Assembly (NCBI RefSeq): GCF_025362505.1
Contig: NZ_JANYGG010000071.1
Location: 1-58,977, forward strand
DNA length: 58,977 nt
Reading direction: 5' to 3'
Source of the DNA: Sphingomonas sp.
GTDB lineage: Bacteria; Pseudomonadota; Alphaproteobacteria; Sphingomonadales; Sphingomonadaceae
The notes beneath the pieces are model-generated. The model worked only from the letters and a program-made list of their open reading frames with translations. It was not told the origin of the DNA and searched no databases. Positions 26,803 to 36,553 of this stretch are shown here, in pieces; position 1 is the stretch's first letter, and the number at the start of each line of letters is the position of its first letter. The position numbers and the translations under genes are program-made.

Positions 26803-28159
26803 AGCGCGAGGCGATCTGCACGGGCGCATCGCCAGCAACGTTGCGGACGAAGCAGGCCGCGCCGGCGCGCTTGAGCGAGCCGCACAGATCGAACGCCTGG
26901 CGAGCGGAGCCGAAGCCCTGGACCGACAGGCGATAGACCGTGCCACGCTCGCCATCGAAGCGGGCAGCGAGCGGGGTGTATCCACGCAGGGTCGTGAAGC
27001 GGTTCGAGGCGTGGCGCCATGCGGCGGTAACCGAACCGCGCGAGGCGTACGCGCCGAGCTGGACGACCGCGCGGCTGCGGGCCTGACCGCTGGTCAGCGC
27101 GGCCCGGCGATAAAGCGCGCGAGCGTCGGTCAGCGCGGCGGCGCGCGGCGACAAGGAGGGACGCGGAGCGGCGGAGACACGGGCGGCCTTCGGGGTCAGC
27201 GACGCGGCAACATAGTCCGGGGCGGAACGGGTGCGCATGGCCACCGAAAGGGGTACCGGCTGCACCGCGACCGGTGCGGCTTGGCCCACGACGAGCGCGG
27301 GGACTGCGGTTGTGGCGACGGCGGTTTCGACCGGTGCGGACACCAAGGCCGGCGCGGGTTCAACGACCGGAGCGAGTGCGGCGAGGCGGGTTCCGGCATC
27401 CTTCAATGCGAGGCGTAGCGGCTGGCCAAGGTCGACCGCGGCCGGGGTGATCCCGGTCAGCGAGGCGACCTGGTCGGACGCACGCGCGGGCTTGGCGAGC
27501 TGCATCCACGACTGGATGCGCGCGTCGAGCTGGTCGGCGGGCACGTCCTGTGCGGCGACCGTACGAGCGCCGGTCCAGTCACCCGACAGGGCGAGCGCGA
27601 GCGCGAGATTCTGGCGAACGCGAGAGTCCGCGCCGACGGCCTGAGCGGCCTGCTGGAGCGACTGCGCGGCCTGCTGCGGTTGCCCGGCGAGTGCCAGCGC
27701 AAGGCCGTAGTCCGACGGGTCGATCACATTCTTCGCCGCGTCGAGGAACGACAGCGCCTGGTCGTTCTTTCCCTGGGCGACGCTCACGAGAACGAGCTTC
27801 AGCACGACCTGCGGCTGGTTGGACAGCAGGGTCAGTGAATCGCGATAGGCGGCTTCAGCCGAGGCGAATCGGCCACCGGCGAAATATGCGTTGCCGAGCA
27901 GGCCGCGGAAACCCGCATCGTTCGGGCTGCCGGCCACGGCGCGCTCGGCGAAGTCGATCGCGACCGCCGGCTGCTCGGCGAGCAGCGCTGCCTGGGCACG
28001 GGTGGCGAGGCCGATGTTGCGCGTGTCGGGCTTGCCGGCGAAATTCTCGGCGCGCCCGAAATTCGATGCGCTGCGGCCGCTGGGGCCGGCGCAGGCCGCG
28101 AGCGCGGCGGCAAGAAGAACGGCGCTGATCGCGGTGCCGAAGCGTAGGGTCGTATTCAT
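26801..28159 (-). CDS. TPR and SPOR domain lipoprotein
   Basis: The 452-residue protein has a lipoprotein signal peptide with lipobox LAAC (C23), a TPR-like helical region (about 45-230; RAERAVAGSPNDAGFRGLLGNAYFAGGRF-type repeats), an Ala/Pro/Val-rich linker (about 240-360) and a C-terminal SPOR domain starting at VVQLGAYASRGSV with conserved cysteines near the end. SPOR domains bind glycan strands stripped of stem peptides at the division septum. AAGGGAGGA precedes the ATG. It follows the parA and RHH genes on the same strand with a 28-nt gap, which suggests a common transcript and a link between ParA and the envelope. Confidence 0.85.
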   Translation of the reverse strand: MNTTLRFGTAISAVLLAAALAACAGPSGRSASNFGRAENFAGKPDTRNIGLATRAQAALLAEQPAVAIDFAERAVAGSPNDAGFRGLLGNAYFAGGRFASAEAAYRDSLTLLSNQPQVVLKLVLVSVAQGKNDQALSFLDAAKNVIDPSDYGLALALAGQPQQAAQSLQQAAQAVGADSRVRQNLALALALSGDWTGARTVAAQDVPADQLDARIQSWMQLAKPARASDQVASLTGITPAAVDLGQPLRLALKDAGTRLAALAPVVEPAPALVSAPVETAVATTAVPALVVGQAAPVAVQPVPLSVAMRTRSAPDYVAASLTPKAARVSAAPRPSLSPRAAALTDARALYRRAALTSGQARSRAVVQLGAYASRGSVTAAWRHASNRFTTLRGYTPLAARFDGERGTVYRLSVQGFGSARQAFDLCGSLKRAGAACFVRNVAGDAPVQIASR

Positions 28160-28187
28160 CGAACGTCCTCCCTTATGGTTTTGGACT

Positions 28188-28877
28188 TCAACTTGCTTTT
28201 CTGATCGCCGGCGCTTGTTTCGCCATGCCGTCGAGTTCGGGCATGGCGGCCAGCAACTGGTCGAGTGCGTCGATCAGCAGCAGCTGCGCCGAGCGACCGT
28301 TGATGGCGCAGGCCAGGCGAAGCTTGAGGTGACGCGCCGGGTCGAGCCGCAGGGTAAAGGCCGACTTGGCCTTGGTGCCGGGAGCGGCGCGCGGCTTGGC
28401 AGCGCGGCGCGGTACCTCGACTGCATGAGCGACGATCGCGTCGGGTTCGATGGCCGGCTCGCTTTCGTTGGCGGGCGACGGCATCCGCGCGACCAGAGGC
28501 GCGGGCGCTTCATCGTCCATCATCTCGGCGGTCGGATCGGTCTCGTCCTCTTCGCCCGGCTCGAGATCGTAACCGGCGAAGCGGTCGGCGAGCTCGGCCT
28601 GCTGAGTGCGGACAGGCGACGGTGCCAACGGAGTCAGCCCCGACAGCGGATGACGGATCACGCCTTCGGAGACCGAGTCGCCGAACGCATCATGGTCGTC
28701 GTCGCGGACCGCCGCGAGCACCGGCTTGGGCGGTTCGAAGCCCATGTCGTCCCAGCCAAGATCCTCGAGCGTGCCACCCAGCTGGCCGAAGCCCTGGGGA
28801 CGCATCGCGGGGCGCGCCGCACCCTTGCGGGCGAGGAGGCCCGACGAGAGTGATGCAAATGCCTTGGGTTCAGCCAC
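28188..28877 (-). CDS. Putative ribbon-helix-helix partner of ParA
   Basis: The 229-residue protein has a long acidic, poorly ordered N-terminal region (about 1-150, rich in Asp, Glu, Pro and Ala) and a compact C-terminal segment AFTLRLDPARHLKLRLACAINGRSAQLLLIDALDQLL that has the beta-strand/helix/helix pattern and RSAQ turn of ribbon-helix-helix DNA-binding proteins. I know no named family with this architecture. GTG 28877 was chosen because AAGGGAG lies 8 nt upstream, overlapping the parA stop; the in-frame TTG at 28904 is the alternative. Small RHH or ParB-like proteins encoded next to ParA usually stimulate its ATPase or bind its cargo; that role is inference here. Confidence 0.65.
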   Translation of the reverse strand: MAEPKAFASLSSGLLARKGAARPAMRPQGFGQLGGTLEDLGWDDMGFEPPKPVLAAVRDDDHDAFGDSVSEGVIRHPLSGLTPLAPSPVRTQQAELADRFAGYDLEPGEEDETDPTAEMMDDEAPAPLVARMPSPANESEPAIEPDAIVAHAVEVPRRAAKPRAAPGTKAKSAFTLRLDPARHLKLRLACAINGRSAQLLLIDALDQLLAAMPELDGMAKQAPAIRKAS

Positions 28878-28890
28878 CGTACGCACTCCC

Positions 28891-29610
28891 TTACTGCCCA
28901 ACAACGCGGCGACCGAACCCGCCTACCGGGCGCGGCGAAGCGATCGTCGCCGGACCTACGCCCGGGGCGGAGAAGACGGTGCGGCGGAAATTCTTTTCGA
29001 GGCGGTCGGAGATATATTCCCACAGCTCGACCACTTCTTTTGCCGAGCGGCTCTTGGGGTCGACCTCCATGACCGTGCGGCCGTCGATCATCGAGGCGGC
29101 AAAATCGGTCCGGTGGTGGACCGTGACGGGAGCCACCGTGCCATGCTGCGACAGCGCGACGGCGGCTTCGTAGGTAATCTTGGCCTTGGGCGTCGCGCCG
29201 TTTACGACGAACAGCAACGGCTTGCCGGCGCGGTCGCACAGGTCGACCGTGGCGCCGACGGCACGAAGATCGTGCGGGCTCGGGCGAGTCGGAATGACAA
29301 TCAGCTCTGCGACCGCGATGACCGACTGGATCGCCATCGTGATTGCCGGTGGGGTGTCGATCACCGCCAGGCGAAAGCCCTGCTGGCGAAGCACCTCGAG
29401 ATCGGCCGAGAGCCGGGCGACGGTGGTCTGGGCGAAGGCCGGCATATCGGCCTCGCGCTCGTTCCACCAGTCGGCGAGCGAGCCTTGCGGATCGATGTCG
29501 ATCAGGCAGACCGGACCGGCCCCCGCCAGCTGCGCTTGCACCGCCAGATGCCCGGACAGGGTCGTCTTGCCCGATCCGCCCTTCTGCGATGCCATTGCCA
29601 GAACGCGCAT
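28891..29610 (-). CDS. Orphan ParA-family ATPase
   Basis: The 239-residue protein is a deviant Walker-A ATPase of the ParA/MinD group: ASQKGGSGKTTLS with signature lysine K10 and K15, Walker A' LIDIDPQGS and Walker B LAVIDTPPA. It lacks the N-terminal HTH of plasmid type-Ia ParA and lacks a MinD membrane helix. GGGGAAGAGA precedes ATG 29610. No parB, rRNA or origin is near, so this is not the chromosomal parAB locus. The next gene encodes an RHH-like protein and the one after a SPOR lipoprotein; relatives of this kind position protein clusters, flagella or division proteins. Its cargo is unknown. Confidence 0.85.
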   Translation of the reverse strand: MRVLAMASQKGGSGKTTLSGHLAVQAQLAGAGPVCLIDIDPQGSLADWWNEREADMPAFAQTTVARLSADLEVLRQQGFRLAVIDTPPAITMAIQSVIAVAELIVIPTRPSPHDLRAVGATVDLCDRAGKPLLFVVNGATPKAKITYEAAVALSQHGTVAPVTVHHRTDFAASMIDGRTVMEVDPKSRSAKEVVELWEYISDRLEKNFRRTVFSAPGVGPATIASPRPVGGFGRRVVGQ

Positions 29611-29762
29611 TCTCTTCCCCTCGTCCACTGACGCTGTGCGAGAACCAACTGCGGGCAAAGCTCCTAAAGTCTGGTTAACGCCAAACGGACTTTGGCATCC
29701 GGGCATATTGCGCGACGGACCGGGTCGGCTAGGCTGGCGAGAAGTGAAATGGGGTAGCGAAG

Positions 29763-30641
29763 ATGCGGGTGGTTTGGTTGATGGCGGCGGCGCTCTTCGT
29801 GGCGAGCCCGGCGACCGCGCAGAGCGCCAAGGTGGGAGTCGATGCCTGGGCGCAAGGTGATTTCGCCGGGGCGATCGCGGCATGGCGGCCACTCGCGGCG
29901 AAGGGCAATCCCGACGCGATGTTCAACCTCGGTCAGGCGTACAGGCTGGGTCGCGGGGTGCCGATCGACCTTGCGGCGGCGCAAGGCTGGTACGACCGCG
30001 CGGCGCACGGCGGCCATGTCGATGCGCAGACCCAGCTTGGGATGTTGCTGTTCCAGACCGGCAACCGCGCGGCGGGATTGCGCTGGCTGAAGGCGGCGGC
30101 GGACAAGGGCGAGGCGCGGGCGCAATTGCTGTATGGAACCGCGCTGTTCAACGGCGACGGGATCGAGCGCGATCCGCCGGCGGCCTATCGTTATGTCAGC
30201 AAGTCGGCGGCGCAGGGCCTCGCGCCGGCGAAGTCGACGCTGGCGCAGCTGGACGAGGTCATGCCGGTCGAGATGCGCCGGCTGGCACTGGCCGGAGCGG
30301 CGGTCGCTGCTGCTCCGCCGGTCGCGTCGAAAAAGGTCGGCAAGGGTGCAATCGCCAAGGCTGCGCCGATTCCCGTGCCCGCACTGACCATGGGTACCCC
30401 TCCGGTGACCGGCGGTGGCTGGCGGGTGCAGCTTGGCGCCTTCTCGCAGCGCGTCGGGGCCGAGGGTTTGTTTCGCAAGCTTGCGACCGGGCCGCTGGCG
30501 GGCAAGCAAGCCTATCTGGTCCCGGTGGGCGCGATGACCCGGCTCCAGGCCGGGCCGTTCGCGAGTCGAGCGGAGGCGAGCGCGGCGTGTTCCTCGCTGG
30601 CAGCGCGGGGGCAGGCCTGTTTCGTCGTGGCCGCGAAATAA
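29763..30641 (+). CDS. Secreted Sel1-repeat and SPOR domain protein
   Basis: The 292-residue protein has a Sec signal peptide (AAALFVASPATAQ, about 1-20), four to five Sel1-like repeats (about 25-165; examples AMFNLGQAYRLGRGVP and AQTQLGMLLFQTGN), an Ala/Pro/Lys linker and a C-terminal SPOR domain (WRVQLGAFSQRVGAEGLF to ACFVVAAK). Sel1 repeats mediate protein contacts and SPOR binds septal glycan, so a periplasmic division-site adaptor is likely. It is divergent from the parA gene, with 152 nt between them, and convergent with serB. Confidence 0.85.
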   Translation: MRVVWLMAAALFVASPATAQSAKVGVDAWAQGDFAGAIAAWRPLAAKGNPDAMFNLGQAYRLGRGVPIDLAAAQGWYDRAAHGGHVDAQTQLGMLLFQTGNRAAGLRWLKAAADKGEARAQLLYGTALFNGDGIERDPPAAYRYVSKSAAQGLAPAKSTLAQLDEVMPVEMRRLALAGAAVAAAPPVASKKVGKGAIAKAAPIPVPALTMGTPPVTGGGWRVQLGAFSQRVGAEGLFRKLATGPLAGKQAYLVPVGAMTRLQAGPFASRAEASAACSSLAARGQACFVVAAK

Positions 30642-30650
30642 CGAACGGCG

Positions 30651-31505
30651 CTAGTCGAGCACCCACTCGGCGCTTGGAATACCCTGCGCCCACAGCAGCG
30701 CGTCGAGACCGTGGTGATCGAGCCTCGCGTCGGCGATCGCGGCGAGCGCGGGCTTGGCATGGTAGGCAACGCCCCACCCAGCCGCCTCGACCATCGCGCG
30801 GTCGTTGGCCCCGTCGCCGAGTGCCATCGTCGCGTCCGACGCGAGACCAAGGCGGGCGCGGGCTTCTTCGAGCGAGGCGCGCTTGGTCGTCGAATCGACA
30901 ATCGTGCCATCTACCGTCCCGCTGAGCCTGCCGTTGCGGATCGTCAGCGTGTTGGCGCGCACTTCGTCGAAGCCGAGCATCGCGCCGACCGGTCCGGCAA
31001 AGGCGGTGAACCCACCCGACACGAGCAGGCAGGTCGCGCCATGCTGGCGCATCGTCGCGATGAGGGTCTTCGCGCCGGGGTTGGGCCGAACGCGCTCGGC
31101 GAGGCAGCGTGCGAGCACCGCTTCGTCGAGCCCTTCGAGCAGCGCGACGCGGGCCCGCAAGGCTCCCGCGAAGTCGAGCTCACCCTGCATCGCGCGCTCG
31201 GTGATTTCGGAAACCTGCGGTTTAACTCCGGCATAGTCGGCGAGCTCGTCGATGCACTCCTGCCCGATCATCGTCGAATCCATGTCGGCGACAAGCAGCG
31301 AGCGCAGGCGCGGGCCTGGCGTGATGGGCAACAGGTCGACCCCTTCCCAGCCCTCGCCCGGCGGCATGTCGCCCGCGAAATGGAGGTCGAGCGCGCTGCC
31401 ATGCTCGATCCACGCGCCGCGCATCGCCCCGAACCGTGCGGCGGCGGCATCGGCCAAGCTTTCGTCGAGCCGTTCGGCTGCTATCAGCGTCGCAATGGTC
31501 AACAT
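30651..31505 (-). CDS. serB: Phosphoserine phosphatase
   Basis: SerB performs the last step of serine biosynthesis. The 284-residue protein has an N-terminal ACT-like region (about 1-70) and a HAD catalytic domain with motif [17 protein letters not shown] (D74, D76), motif [12 protein letters not shown] and motif [28 protein letters not shown] directly upstream fixes the start at ATG 31505. The 5' end overlaps the divergent miaA start by 11 bp, so its promoter must lie inside the miaA coding region. Confidence 0.93.
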   Translation of the reverse strand: MLTIATLIAAERLDESLADAAAARFGAMRGAWIEHGSALDLHFAGDMPPGEGWEGVDLLPITPGPRLRSLLVADMDSTMIGQECIDELADYAGVKPQVSEITERAMQGELDFAGALRARVALLEGLDEAVLARCLAERVRPNPGAKTLIATMRQHGATCLLVSGGFTAFAGPVGAMLGFDEVRANTLTIRNGRLSGTVDGTIVDSTTKRASLEEARARLGLASDATMALGDGANDRAMVEAAGWGVAYHAKPALAAIADARLDHHGLDALLWAQGIPSAEWVLD

Positions 31506-32424
31506 ATTTCCTCCGCTGGCGCTCATCGCCGGTCCGACGGCGAGCGGCAAGTCGGCGCTGGCGATTGCGCTGGCCGAGCGCACTGGCGGGGTCATCATCA
31601 ACGCCGACAGCGCGCAGCTGTACCGCGACCTCCGCATCGTCACCGCGCGGCCGTCGATGGAGGAGGAAGCGCGGGCGGAGCACCGGCTCTATGGCGTCAT
31701 CGACGGCGCCGATCCCTGTTCCGCGGCGCATTGGGCGGGGCTGGCGCGGGACAAGATCGGGCGGGCTCATGCGGCGGGACGACTGCCGATCCTGGTCGGC
31801 GGAACCGGGCTGTACCTGCGCACCTTGCTCGACGGCATTGCGCCGATCCCGCCAATCGACCCGGCGGTGCGGGCCGAGGTTCGGGCGGCGCCGGTGGCTC
31901 AAAATCGCCTCGAATTGAAGGCGCTTGATCCTGCCGGCGCGGCGCGGCTCGGGCCGGCGGACACGACGCGAATCGCACGTGCGCTTGAGGTAGCCCGTTC
32001 AACAGGCCACCCGATCGCTGCGTGGCAAGCCGAGAAAGTCGGCGGCATCGGCGAGCATGTTTTGCTCAAGCCGCTGATTCTCCTGCCCCCACGCGACTGG
32101 TTATACGCCCGCTGCGACGAGCGATTCGCGGCGATGCTCGATGGCGGCGCTGTCGAGGAAGTCGCGGCGCTGGTCTCGCAAAATCTTGATTCTGCGCTGC
32201 CGGTAATGCGCGCCATCGGGGTGCCCGAGATCGCCGCGATGCTGCGCGGCGAGGCGGACCGGGCGGCGACCCTCGCGGCGGGCGCGCAGGCCACACGGCG
32301 CTATGCCAAGCGGCAGTACACTTGGTTCGCGCACCAGCCGCCGGCGTCCTGGCCGCGCTTCGCCGGACCGCTCGACGAGGCGGCGCGTCCCGAAGCGCTG
32401 GCGCTGCTCGGTGCGGAGGGTTAG
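31495..32424 (+). CDS. miaA: tRNA dimethylallyltransferase MiaA
   Basis: MiaA adds a dimethylallyl group to A37 of tRNAs reading codons that begin with U. The 309-residue protein has the P-loop [20 protein letters not shown], the [11 protein letters not shown] segment, [15 protein letters not shown] and the C-terminal [13 protein letters not shown] signature. ATG 31495 is the only start that leaves the P-loop intact, yet it has no clear ribosome-binding site, and it lies inside the divergent serB gene. The promoter is therefore expected within serB. The KARI-like gene follows 9 nt after the stop. Confidence 0.93.
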   Translation: MVNIFPPLALIAGPTASGKSALAIALAERTGGVIINADSAQLYRDLRIVTARPSMEEEARAEHRLYGVIDGADPCSAAHWAGLARDKIGRAHAAGRLPILVGGTGLYLRTLLDGIAPIPPIDPAVRAEVRAAPVAQNRLELKALDPAGAARLGPADTTRIARALEVARSTGHPIAAWQAEKVGGIGEHVLLKPLILLPPRDWLYARCDERFAAMLDGGAVEEVAALVSQNLDSALPVMRAIGVPEIAAMLRGEADRAATLAAGAQATRRYAKRQYTWFAHQPPASWPRFAGPLDEAARPEALALLGAEG

Positions 32425-32433
32425 CGAGGCGCG

Positions 32434-33402
32434 ATGAAGATGTTTCGCGACGCCGACATCGACCCCTCCCCGCTCGCCGGAAGGCGCGTCGCGATCCTCG
32501 GCTACGGCAACCAGGGACGCGCGCAGGCGATGAACCTGCGCGATAGCGGGATCGATGTCGTGGTGGGGCTGCAAGTGGGCTCTGCCAGCTTCGCGCGTGT
32601 CGCAAGCGACGGCCTCACTGCGCTGCCCTCGGGCGAGGCGGTGACAGGCGCGGACCTCGTCATGCTGCTCGCACCCGACGAGGTGCTGGCGACGCTGTAC
32701 CGCGAGATTGAGCCGGTGTTGCAAGAGGGCGCGGCGCTCGGTTTCAGCCATGGGCTCGCGATTCGCTTCGGGCTGATCGCGCCGCGCGCCGACCTTGACG
32801 TGGTCATGGTCGCGCCCAAGGGGCCGGGATCGGCGCTCCGGTCATTGTACGAAGCCGGGCGCGGCATGATCGCGCTGTGGGCGGTCGCGCAGGATGCCAG
32901 CGGGTCGGCGCGAGAACTTGCCCTCGCCTATGGCCGCGCCATCGGTTGCGGTCGCGCCGGGCTGATCGAATCGAGTTTCGCCGAGGAATGCGAGGCGGAC
33001 CTGTTCAACGAGCAGGCGGTGGTGTGGGGCGCCGTGCCGGCGATCCTCGAGGCGGGCTTCGAGACGCTGGTCGAAGCCGGTTTCGCGCCTGAAGTCGCCT
33101 TCCTCGAGTGCGTCGGCGAGCTGAAACTCCTCGCCGAACTGGTCGAGGCGCGCGGACTGGCCGGAATGCGCGAGGCGATCAGCAACACCGCCGAACTCGG
33201 CGCGGTGCTCGGTGGCCCGCGCATTGTCGATGACGACGTCAGGCAAAAGATGCGCGACATCCTCGCAGAAATTCGTGCCGGTCGCTTCTCCCGCCAGCTC
33301 GCCAGCGAAGCCGCGGCCGATTACCCCTTGCTCCGCGATGCCCGCGCCACCGCCCGACGCTCCGCGGTAGAAACGGCGCGACGGGACCTCGACGCGACTT
33401 GA
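32434..33402 (+). CDS. Ketol-acid reductoisomerase homologue (class I-like)
   Basis: The 322-residue protein keeps every catalytic residue of class I IlvC: H106, K129 (APKGPG), D189, E193, E225, E229 and S250 (ISNTAE), plus the GYGNQG dinucleotide motif (23-28). IlvC performs the NADPH-dependent isomeroreductase step of branched-chain amino-acid synthesis. Differences are GLQVGS in place of the usual GLR cofactor loop, altered residues around the Mg2+ site (EEC, FNEQ, VVWGA where LCGG is common) and a location after miaA and not with ilvB/ilvN. It may be the housekeeping enzyme or a diverged paralogue with another 2-keto substrate; the sequence does not decide. Confidence 0.8.
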   Translation: MKMFRDADIDPSPLAGRRVAILGYGNQGRAQAMNLRDSGIDVVVGLQVGSASFARVASDGLTALPSGEAVTGADLVMLLAPDEVLATLYREIEPVLQEGAALGFSHGLAIRFGLIAPRADLDVVMVAPKGPGSALRSLYEAGRGMIALWAVAQDASGSARELALAYGRAIGCGRAGLIESSFAEECEADLFNEQAVVWGAVPAILEAGFETLVEAGFAPEVAFLECVGELKLLAELVEARGLAGMREAISNTAELGAVLGGPRIVDDDVRQKMRDILAEIRAGRFSRQLASEAAADYPLLRDARATARRSAVETARRDLDAT

Positions 33403-33567
33403 AGTCTGATCATATGTTCAGGCAGCGCGGCTGTGGAGCTGGATCAGCGCGCGCGGTCGAAATATAGATAAGTTGTTCCATGCGCCCCTCGTTCAGACTG
33501 CTCCGCCGACCCCCGAACCTGTCCTAACTCTGTTGAGAGAATGATAGGATAACAGGATTTCGAACTG
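33403..33567. other. Intergenic region between the KARI-like gene and mutL
   Basis: This 165-nt gap lies between convergent genes. It contains partly self-complementary AT-rich sequence near 33520-33560 (TCCTA and TAGGA arms, CTGTT and AACAG arms) that may serve in transcription termination. No ORF or RNA gene was recognised. Confidence 0.4.
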
Positions 33568-35358
33568 TTAGCGCCGCCCGAACAGCCGTTCGATGTCGCC
33601 ATGGGCGAGTTTCACCCAGGTCGGGCGGCCGTGGTTGCATTGGCCCGATCGAGGCGTGACTTCCATCTCGCGCAGCAGGGCGTTCATCTCGGCGACCGAC
33701 AGGGTGCGGCCGGCGCGGACCGAGCCGTGGCAGGCGATGGTCGCGGCGACATGGTCGAGCCGATCGCGCAGCGAAAGCGTGCCGCCGAACTCGGCGATTT
33801 CGGCGGCGAGGTCGGCGAGGAGGCTGGCGACGTCGGGTTTGCCGAGCGCGGCGGGGACGGCGCGAACGAGCATCGCCGAGGGACCGAAGCGCTCGATCTC
33901 GAGGCCGAGTTCGGCAAGGTCGGGCGCGGCCTCCTCGAGCCGGTCGCAGTCGGTTTCGTCGAGTTCGACTGTTTCGGCGATGAGGAGGTCCTGGCGGGCG
34001 ACCCCGTCGCCTTCGCGCGCCGCCCGCATCCGTTCGAGGACGAGGCGTTCGTGGGCGGCGTGCTGGTCGACGATGACCAAACCGTCCTCGGCCTCGGCGA
34101 CAATATAGGTCTGCGCGACCTGGCCGCGCGCGACGCCGAGCGGGTGGGCGGGAACCGGGGCGAGCGCGGGTTCGGCACGGGCGAGCGGGAGATTGGCGAA
34201 GTCGAGACGGTCCTCCGTCACCCCAGTGAAAGCGGGGGCCCAGCTCGTCGCGCCGGTCGCTGGCGAATAGGCCCGAGCCTGGTTCCCGCCTTCGCCGGAG
34301 TGACGGGCAAGCTCCTGATCGGCGCTCGTCGTCCATTGCACCGGCGCCGCGGCCTGCTCATGCGCCGCGCTGCGGTGCCCCGCCTCGTCAAGCGCATGCC
34401 GCAGCCCGCCAATGATGAGCCCGCGCACCGCCGACGGATCGCGAAAGCGGACCTCGGTCTTGGCCGGGTGGACATTGATGTCGACTTCGCCGCCGGGGAC
34501 TTCGACAAACAGCGCGGCGACCGGGTGGCGGTCACGAGCGAGGAGGTCGCGGTAGGCAGCGCGCAGGGCCCCGACCAGCAGCCGGTCCTTCACCGGGCGC
34601 CGGTTGACGAACAGGAACTGCTGGTCGGCCATCCCACGGTTGAAGGTCGGCAGGCTGATCACCCCAGTCAGACGAAGCTGGTCGCGCGCAAAGTCGATCC
34701 CGAGGCCATGACGCTCGAGGCTCGGGTCGAGCAGCGCCGCGACCCGCGCGGGTCCGCTCGACCGCTGCACGTTGATCGATCGCCGCCCGTCATGATCGAC
34801 GCTGAACGCGACGTCGGGACGGGCCAGCGCGAGCCGCTTAACCGCGTCGAGGCAGGCGGAATATTCGGCGCGCGGCGAACGCAGGAACTTGCGCCGCGCG
34901 GGGACCTTGTCGAACAGGCCCTCGACCCGGACCCTGGTGCCGGGAGGAAGCGCGGCCGGCCCCTGCCCTGTCCGCGCCCCGTGATCGACGACAATGCGCC
35001 AGCCTTCCGCGTTGCCACGCTCGCGGCTTTCGAGCGTCAGCCGAGCGACGCTGGCGATCGACGGGAGCGCTTCGCCGCGGAAACCGAAGCTTAACACGTC
35101 CTCGATATGGTCGTCGGGTAGTTTGGAGGTCGCGTGTCGTTCGAGTGCAAGCTCCATTTCGGTCTCATTCATGCCTGAGCCGTCGTCGGTCACCTCGACG
35201 AGGTCGAGCCCGCCCGCGCTCAGGCGCACCGCGACCGTCGTCGCCCCGGCGTCGAGAGCGTTCTCGACGAGCTCTTTCAACGCACTCGCCGGACGTTCGA
35301 CGACCTCGCCCGCGGCGATGCGATCGATGAGCGCGGAAGGCAGCCTTCTTATTGACAT
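33568..35358 (-). CDS. mutL: DNA mismatch repair protein MutL with endonuclease motif
   Basis: MutL couples mismatch recognition by MutS to strand incision. The 596-residue protein has the GHKL ATPase domain (LVENALDAGAT, DDGSGM, GFRGEALPSIASV), a flexible linker and a C-terminal domain with the endonuclease motif DQHAAHERLVLE (431-442) and the CNHGRPT metal motif, so it is of the nicking type found in bacteria lacking MutH. ATG 35358 has AGGACGG upstream. About 30 residues of the linker (roughly 352-381) are encoded by an in-frame palindromic repeat. It diverges from mreB. Confidence 0.95.
   Translation of the reverse strand: MSIRRLPSALIDRIAAGEVVERPASALKELVENALDAGATTVAVRLSAGGLDLVEVTDDGSGMNETEMELALERHATSKLPDDHIEDVLSFGFRGEALPSIASVARLTLESRERGNAEGWRIVVDHGARTGQGPAALPPGTRVRVEGLFDKVPARRKFLRSPRAEYSACLDAVKRLALARPDVAFSVDHDGRRSINVQRSSGPARVAALLDPSLERHGLGIDFARDQLRLTGVISLPTFNRGMADQQFLFVNRRPVKDRLLVGALRAAYRDLLARDRHPVAALFVEVPGGEVDINVHPAKTEVRFRDPSAVRGLIIGGLRHALDEAGHRSAAHEQAAAPVQWTTSADQELARHSGEGGNQARAYSPATGATSWAPAFTGVTEDRLDFANLPLARAEPALAPVPAHPLGVARGQVAQTYIVAEAEDGLVIVDQHAAHERLVLERMRAAREGDGVARQDLLIAETVELDETDCDRLEEAAPDLAELGLEIERFGPSAMLVRAVPAALGKPDVASLLADLAAEIAEFGGTLSLRDRLDHVAATIACHGSVRAGRTLSVAEMNALLREMEVTPRSGQCNHGRPTWVKLAHGDIERLFGRR
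34217..34305. repeat. Palindromic repeat inserted in the mutL linker
   Basis: The arms CGTCACCCCAGTGAAAGCGG (from 34216) and, on the other strand, CGTCACTCCGGCGAAGGCGG (from 34305) are imperfect inverted copies about 89 bp end to end. The pattern (GTCAC...GCGAAGGCGGG...GGTTCCCGCC...GTGACG) is that of palindromic elements dispersed in sphingomonad and other alphaproteobacterial genomes, usually between genes. Here it keeps the mutL frame open and encodes HSGEGGNQAR...APAFTGVTE. Confidence 0.75.
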
Positions 35359-35497
35359 TGGAGCCCGTCCTAGCCCAAGCGATAGGCCCTCGCGAAGCAC
35401 TGTTTTGCCCAAGAATTATCGTTGCTTTCAGAGAGATCGGTTTAAACCACGGTAAATGGCGCGCCGCCCTTCGCCAAGACTATCGAAAGAGACCTGA

Positions 35498-36541
<1,044 letters not shown>

Positions 36542-36553
36542 GGGGCTCGGGGG

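Noticed and set aside
28891-29610. Chromosome-partition parA of a parAB locus
   Set aside because: No parB, parS-like palindromes, gidA/gidB or origin features are nearby, so an orphan ParA is the better description.
35442-35456. TTAA-ACCACGG-TAAA before mreB as a possible CtrA site
   Set aside because: Only six of eight consensus bases match and the sequence is an AT-rich promoter-like stretch; too weak to call.
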